From Bacteroidota bacterium (GTDB taxonomy: Bacteria; Bacteroidota; Ignavibacteria; Kapaibacteriales; HRBIN21): 64,000 bases of DNA. The translations under genes were made by a program, and so were the position numbers. Location of the stretch: assembly GCA_030550395.1 (NCBI GenBank), contig JAUQPL010000003.1, positions 62,001 through 126,000 of the forward strand, in the 5' to 3' direction. The notes below the pieces were generated by a model. It did no database searches, was not told the DNA's origin, and saw only the letters and a list, made by a program, of their open reading frames with translations. Shown here one piece after another: positions 60,979 through 64,000 of this stretch. Within the stretch, counting starts at the first letter, position 1; the number at the start of each line of letters is the position of its first letter.

Positions 60979-60987
60979 GCAAATGTA
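60979..60987 (-). promoter_or_regulatory. Bacteroidota-type -7 element of the 58502-60940 gene
   Basis: The minus strand reads TACATTTGC, an exact TAnnTTTG match, in the 155-base divergent gap before dctP. The leader would be about 32 bases and contains GGAGGAG. Confidence 0.55.
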
Positions 60988-61095
60988 CGCATTTTCTCGG
61001 GTCTATCCGTGCTGCTTCGTGTGGTTTGAGCGAGGAGCTGGGAGAGCTCCGTAATTTCATAGCCCGTTGTAGGGTTCAATTTTAGGGGTGTGCGC

Positions 61096-62193
61096 ATGCA
61101 GCGGCGGGATATCCTCCGGACAGGGCTTACAGCAGGGATAGCATTGCTGGGGGCAGCATGTCAGCAGAAGCGGCCCTCGGTAGGTGGTGGGATGATATCG
61201 GCCAATAGGCGAATACGCTGGCGTTTGGCAACTTCCTGGCCTCCTAATTTCCCTGTCTTTGAGCATGGTCCACGACGCTTGGCGGAGCTGGTGGAGAAAA
61301 TGTCCGGGGGACATTTTACCATAGAGGTGGATTCGGCTGGAAAGCACAAAGCACCATTTGGAGTCTTTGACATGGTGCGCAATGGTACTTACGAAATGGG
61401 GCATACGGCTGCCTACTACTGGAAGGGGAAGGAGCTTGCGATGTCCCTCCTGACTACAGTACCATTTGGGATGAATGTGTGGGAGCAGTATGCCTGGTTC
61501 TTCTATGGGGGCGGTATGGAGCTAATGCAGAAAGTGTTCGGCAAACACGGATTACTCTCTTTCCCTGCAGGCAATACAGGCGTACAGATGGGGGGATGGT
61601 TTCGGAAGGAGATCCGTTCGGTGGAGGATTTCCGAGGGTTGAAAATCCGAGTCCCTGGCTTAGGAGGGGAAGTACTGGCACGGTTGGGAGCAGAGCCTAT
61701 TACACTGCCTGCCGGAGAACTTTACACGGCGTTGGAGAAGCGGGTCATTGATGCCGTAGAATGGGTAAGCCCTGCTGTGGACCTAACGATGGGTTTCCAA
61801 GAGATTGCCGAGTATTACTACCTGGGGTGGCACGAACCTGCAGCGGAGTTGCAGTATTTGGTCAATAAACGCCGCTTTGAGGAATTGCCCCCAGACTTCC
61901 AGACCATGCTGGTCGTGGCGATGAAAGAAACAGCTCTGGATGCGACGAGTGAGTTCTTTGCCCGGAACGTAGAGGGCTTGGAGAGCCTGCGGATGAGATA
62001 TCCACAGGTCAAGATTCTCCGCTTTCCCGACGGAGTAATTGCCGAGCTGAAGCGGCAAACTCAGCTTCTGCTCCAGGAATATGCCTCCGCCAATCCGCTT
62101 TTCCGAGAGGTCTGGGAGCACCAGCAACGCTTTCTGGAGCGTGCCCGGCGATGGACGGAGCTTTCTGAGTTTTACTACTTGACCATCCGCTGA
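61096..62193 (+). CDS. dctP: TRAP transporter substrate-binding protein (DctP family)
   Basis: This is the periplasmic receptor of a TRAP transporter for organic acids. From the ATG at 61096 (AGGGG seven bases upstream; GTG at 61090 possible) the protein has 365 residues. The leader MQRRDILRTGLTAGIALLGAAC combines a twin arginine with a lipobox, suggesting a lipid-anchored, possibly Tat-exported receptor. LRGLKIRVPG-type (FRGLKIRVPGLGGEVL) and ELYTALEKRVIDAVEW segments contain the carboxylate-binding Arg and dimer/ligand region. The form resembles TakP-like keto-acid binders. Its 3' end overlaps dctM antisense by 19 bases. Confidence 0.9.
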   Translation: MQRRDILRTGLTAGIALLGAACQQKRPSVGGGMISANRRIRWRLATSWPPNFPVFEHGPRRLAELVEKMSGGHFTIEVDSAGKHKAPFGVFDMVRNGTYEMGHTAAYYWKGKELAMSLLTTVPFGMNVWEQYAWFFYGGGMELMQKVFGKHGLLSFPAGNTGVQMGGWFRKEIRSVEDFRGLKIRVPGLGGEVLARLGAEPITLPAGELYTALEKRVIDAVEWVSPAVDLTMGFQEIAEYYYLGWHEPAAELQYLVNKRRFEELPPDFQTMLVVAMKETALDATSEFFARNVEGLESLRMRYPQVKILRFPDGVIAELKRQTQLLLQEYASANPLFREVWEHQQRFLERARRWTELSEFYYLTIR

Positions 62194-63458
62194 AGCCCGA
62201 ACAGTTCGGGCATAGCGACGAGAGCAATGACACACAGAAGCTGTAGAGCAATGAAGGGGACCACTCCTCGGTAAATGTCCAACGTATCTAGCTGCTGGGT
62301 TGTGCCTTTGAGATAAAACAGACTGAATCCAAACGGCGGTGTGAGGAAGGAAGTCTGCAAGTTTATCCCAATGAGAACTCCCAACCAAGTGGGATCAAAG
62401 CCTGCCTGTAGAAGAGGCGGGGTAACGACGGGCACAACGATGTAGCTGATTTCTATGAAGTCCAGGAACAAGCCCAGCAAGAAGATCAGCCCCATAGTAA
62501 AGGTAAGCATGCCCAGCGTTCCTCCAGGCAGGGAGTGCAGGAAGTCGTGTACGGCTTGTTCGCCACCGGTGTAGGAGAAGACCATAGAGAAAGCCGTGGC
62601 TCCGATGAGGATAGCAAAGACCATTGCGCTGATGCGGGTTGTCTCGCGAGCCGCTTCCCAGAGCAGCTTCCAGGAGAAGCGGCGATAGAGGAAGGCTAAT
62701 CCAACACTGCCCAATGCCCCGACACTGGCGGACTCCGTCGGGGTTGCAACTCCGGTGAAGATAGAGCCCAAAACCAGCACGATCAGAAGCAGCGGGGGAG
62801 CAATTGCCCGTATAACCTCCCTCCAGGCTGGTGTCTGCTCTACAGGAAGTGGAGGAAGCCAGCTGGGCTTGATGAAGCCCAGAATAACAGTCCAGACAAT
62901 GTAGAGCAATGCCAATGCAAGTCCAGGCAAAAGAGCCGCACGGAAGAGTTCACCGACGGATACTTGTAAGACCTCTCCCAGTACAATGAGGACGACGGAG
63001 GGAGGGATAATCTGCCCCAGAGTTCCTGCGGCACAGATAATACCTGCCGCAAAGCGACGGTTGTAGCCATACTTGAGCATAACCGGCAGGGCAATAAGGC
63101 TCATGGCGACTACTGTTGCCCCGACAATACCGGTGGAAGCAGCTAAAATTGCCCCGACAATAACCGTCCCAATTGCAATGCCACCGCGCAAACGGCCGAA
63201 GAGCATGCCAATAGTTTCCAAAAGTGTCTCTGCCAGACCGGAGCGCTGCAGAATCATTCCCATAAAGACAAACAATGGTACCGCCATGAGCGGGACGTTC
63301 GTCATGATAGCGTAAATGCGCTCCGGCATCATGGCGAAGAGTTCCAACTGTCCCGTCACAGCAGCAAAGCCCATAGCGACGGCAGCAAAGGTGAATGCAA
63401 CCGGGTAGCCGAGCATCAATAACACGAATGCCGCTACGAAGAGCGCAATTCCTATCAT
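62175..63458 (-). CDS. dctM: TRAP transporter large permease (DctM)
   Basis: DctM is the sodium-coupled elevator subunit of TRAP transporters. The 427-residue protein has about twelve hydrophobic helices and family motifs such as VPLFVFMG, ASTGIVGATVVAMS, CAAGTLGQIIPPS, GVATPTESA and INLQTSFLTPPFGFSLFYLKG. It overlaps dctQ by four bases (ATGA) and is co-transcribed with it. It is convergent with dctP, the reverse of the usual co-directional dctPQM order. Confidence 0.94.
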   Translation of the reverse strand: MIGIALFVAAFVLLMLGYPVAFTFAAVAMGFAAVTGQLELFAMMPERIYAIMTNVPLMAVPLFVFMGMILQRSGLAETLLETIGMLFGRLRGGIAIGTVIVGAILAASTGIVGATVVAMSLIALPVMLKYGYNRRFAAGIICAAGTLGQIIPPSVVLIVLGEVLQVSVGELFRAALLPGLALALLYIVWTVILGFIKPSWLPPLPVEQTPAWREVIRAIAPPLLLIVLVLGSIFTGVATPTESASVGALGSVGLAFLYRRFSWKLLWEAARETTRISAMVFAILIGATAFSMVFSYTGGEQAVHDFLHSLPGGTLGMLTFTMGLIFLLGLFLDFIEISYIVVPVVTPPLLQAGFDPTWLGVLIGINLQTSFLTPPFGFSLFYLKGTTQQLDTLDIYRGVVPFIALQLLCVIALVAMPELFGLQRMVK

Positions 63459-63985
63459 AACCCGCCCTCTTTCCGGCCGGAATCCTCGTCAAGATTGCTC
63501 AGCCAGCGCCAGAGAAGCCCTATGGCCGCGAGTACTAACAGAAAAAAGCTGAGGGGCAAAACTGCCTTGAAAACAAAAAGTGCAGGAAGTCCGCCCGGAT
63601 TCGGGGAGGCTTCCCGGATGGAAAAAGAATATGCTACGAAGTCGTACGAGGCCCAGATGACCAAACCGGCAAATGGGAGAAGGAAGAAAAAGGTGCCTCC
63701 TACGTTAACCCACCGCTGCCATGAAGTGGGGAAACGGGCGTAGAAGGTGTCTATCCGCACATGCCGGTCTATCCATAGTGCTGGCGCCATCGCTAAGAGG
63801 AAACCGAAAGCGTGGAAGTACCACTGAAGTTCTTGGACTGCCATGGCACTCATACCAAAGACATAGCGCAGGAGGACGTTGACGAAGACCAATATTGCTA
63901 ATCCCATTGTCAAAGCTGTAGCAATGCCCTCAACCACCCGGAGGAAGCGCTCAATTTGCCGAGGAACCCATAGCATTCGGCGCAT
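63455..63985 (-). CDS. dctQ: TRAP transporter small permease (DctQ)
   Basis: The four-helix small subunit pairs with DctM. The 176-residue product has FVNVLLRYVFGMSAMAVQELQWYFHAFGFLLAMAPALWIDRHVRIDTFY-like order; its key pieces are NVLLRYVFG, a Trp-rich helix 2 (ELQWYFHAFGFLLA) and HVRIDTFYARFP. It ends in an acidic, basic tail after helix 4. The start at 63985 is close to the window edge with no visible ribosome-binding site. An upstream start outside the window cannot be excluded. Confidence 0.9.
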   Translation of the reverse strand: MRRMLWVPRQIERFLRVVEGIATALTMGLAILVFVNVLLRYVFGMSAMAVQELQWYFHAFGFLLAMAPALWIDRHVRIDTFYARFPTSWQRWVNVGGTFFFLLPFAGLVIWASYDFVAYSFSIREASPNPGGLPALFVFKAVLPLSFFLLVLAAIGLLWRWLSNLDEDSGRKEGGL

Positions 63986-64000
63986 ATACAGCAGAGGGCA

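Noticed and set aside
1-64000. CRISPR arrays, insertion sequences and rRNA genes
   Set aside because: No regularly spaced repeats, transposase motifs, terminal inverted repeats or rRNA signatures were seen on either strand.

Overview
The window is about 64 kb of very gene-dense bacterial chromosome with moderately high GC. Several features place it in the Bacteroidota/Chlorobiota (FCB) group, most plausibly a Kapabacteria- or Ignavibacteria-like lineage. It encodes two surface proteins with type IX secretion (T9SS) C-terminal sorting domains, an RNA polymerase omega subunit of the Bacteroidota type, a fused isobutyryl-CoA mutase, and Bacteroidota-style -7 promoter elements (TAnnTTTGC) in front of at least six transcription units. 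The exact lineage is an inference. I see no rRNA, CRISPR array, insertion sequence or prophage. About 50 protein genes, two tRNAs and a few terminators and operator-like palindromes fill almost all of the sequence.

Layout. 1-6.8 kb: the end of rsmB, a PRMT-like methyltransferase and sppA, a first queA paralogue, then a tightly overlapping leftward operon (TolB/CsgG-like exported protein, small ubiquitin-like protein, class III sirtuin, acpS). 6.8-9.7 kb: pdxA, mtnA and a class II aldolase (vitamin B6 and methylthioribose salvage). 9.6-14.7 kb, leftward: heme-binding DUF3365 protein, DCC-family protein, M20 amidohydrolase, dapF, inositol monophosphatase, MFS transporter, tRNA-Leu and tRNA-Val. 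15.1-18.5 kb: icmF. 18.8-25.3 kb, leftward: ccmB, exported proteins including a DUF1573 protein, an outer-membrane protein, a large T9SS protein and asd. 25.4-33.9 kb: nitrilase-family amidase, M32 carboxypeptidase, dsbD, a small helical protein, glyS, ctpA and rpoZ. 34-40.7 kb, leftward: GH38 alpha-mannosidase, sbcC, sbcD. 40.8-53.5 kb, rightward: acylphosphatase, SDR, patatin-barrel fusion, LOG protein, rhodanese, sigma-54 activator, mutY, lipoprotein, a 1094-residue surface protein and an LD-carboxypeptidase. 53.5-64 kb: DUF4139 protein, YvlD-like membrane protein, second queA, uvrB, a thioredoxin/T9SS surface protein and a TRAP transporter.

Shared themes are envelope building and redox folding (DsbD, CcmB, CPPC protein, patatin barrel, T9SS cargo), tRNA modification and charging (two QueA, GlyRS, two tRNAs), DNA repair (SbcCD, UvrB, MutY), and lysine/peptidoglycan precursors (Asd, DapF, LdcA).

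The most striking global property is compaction. Neighbouring genes overlap by ATGA/TGATG junctions, and several proteins carry C-terminal tails that read antisense or out of frame into the neighbouring gene. The best candidate for something little described is the TolB-like / ubiquitin-like / sirtuin / AcpS operon at 4.3-6.7 kb. The palindromes between queA2 and uvrB are the best candidate for an uncharacterised operator.
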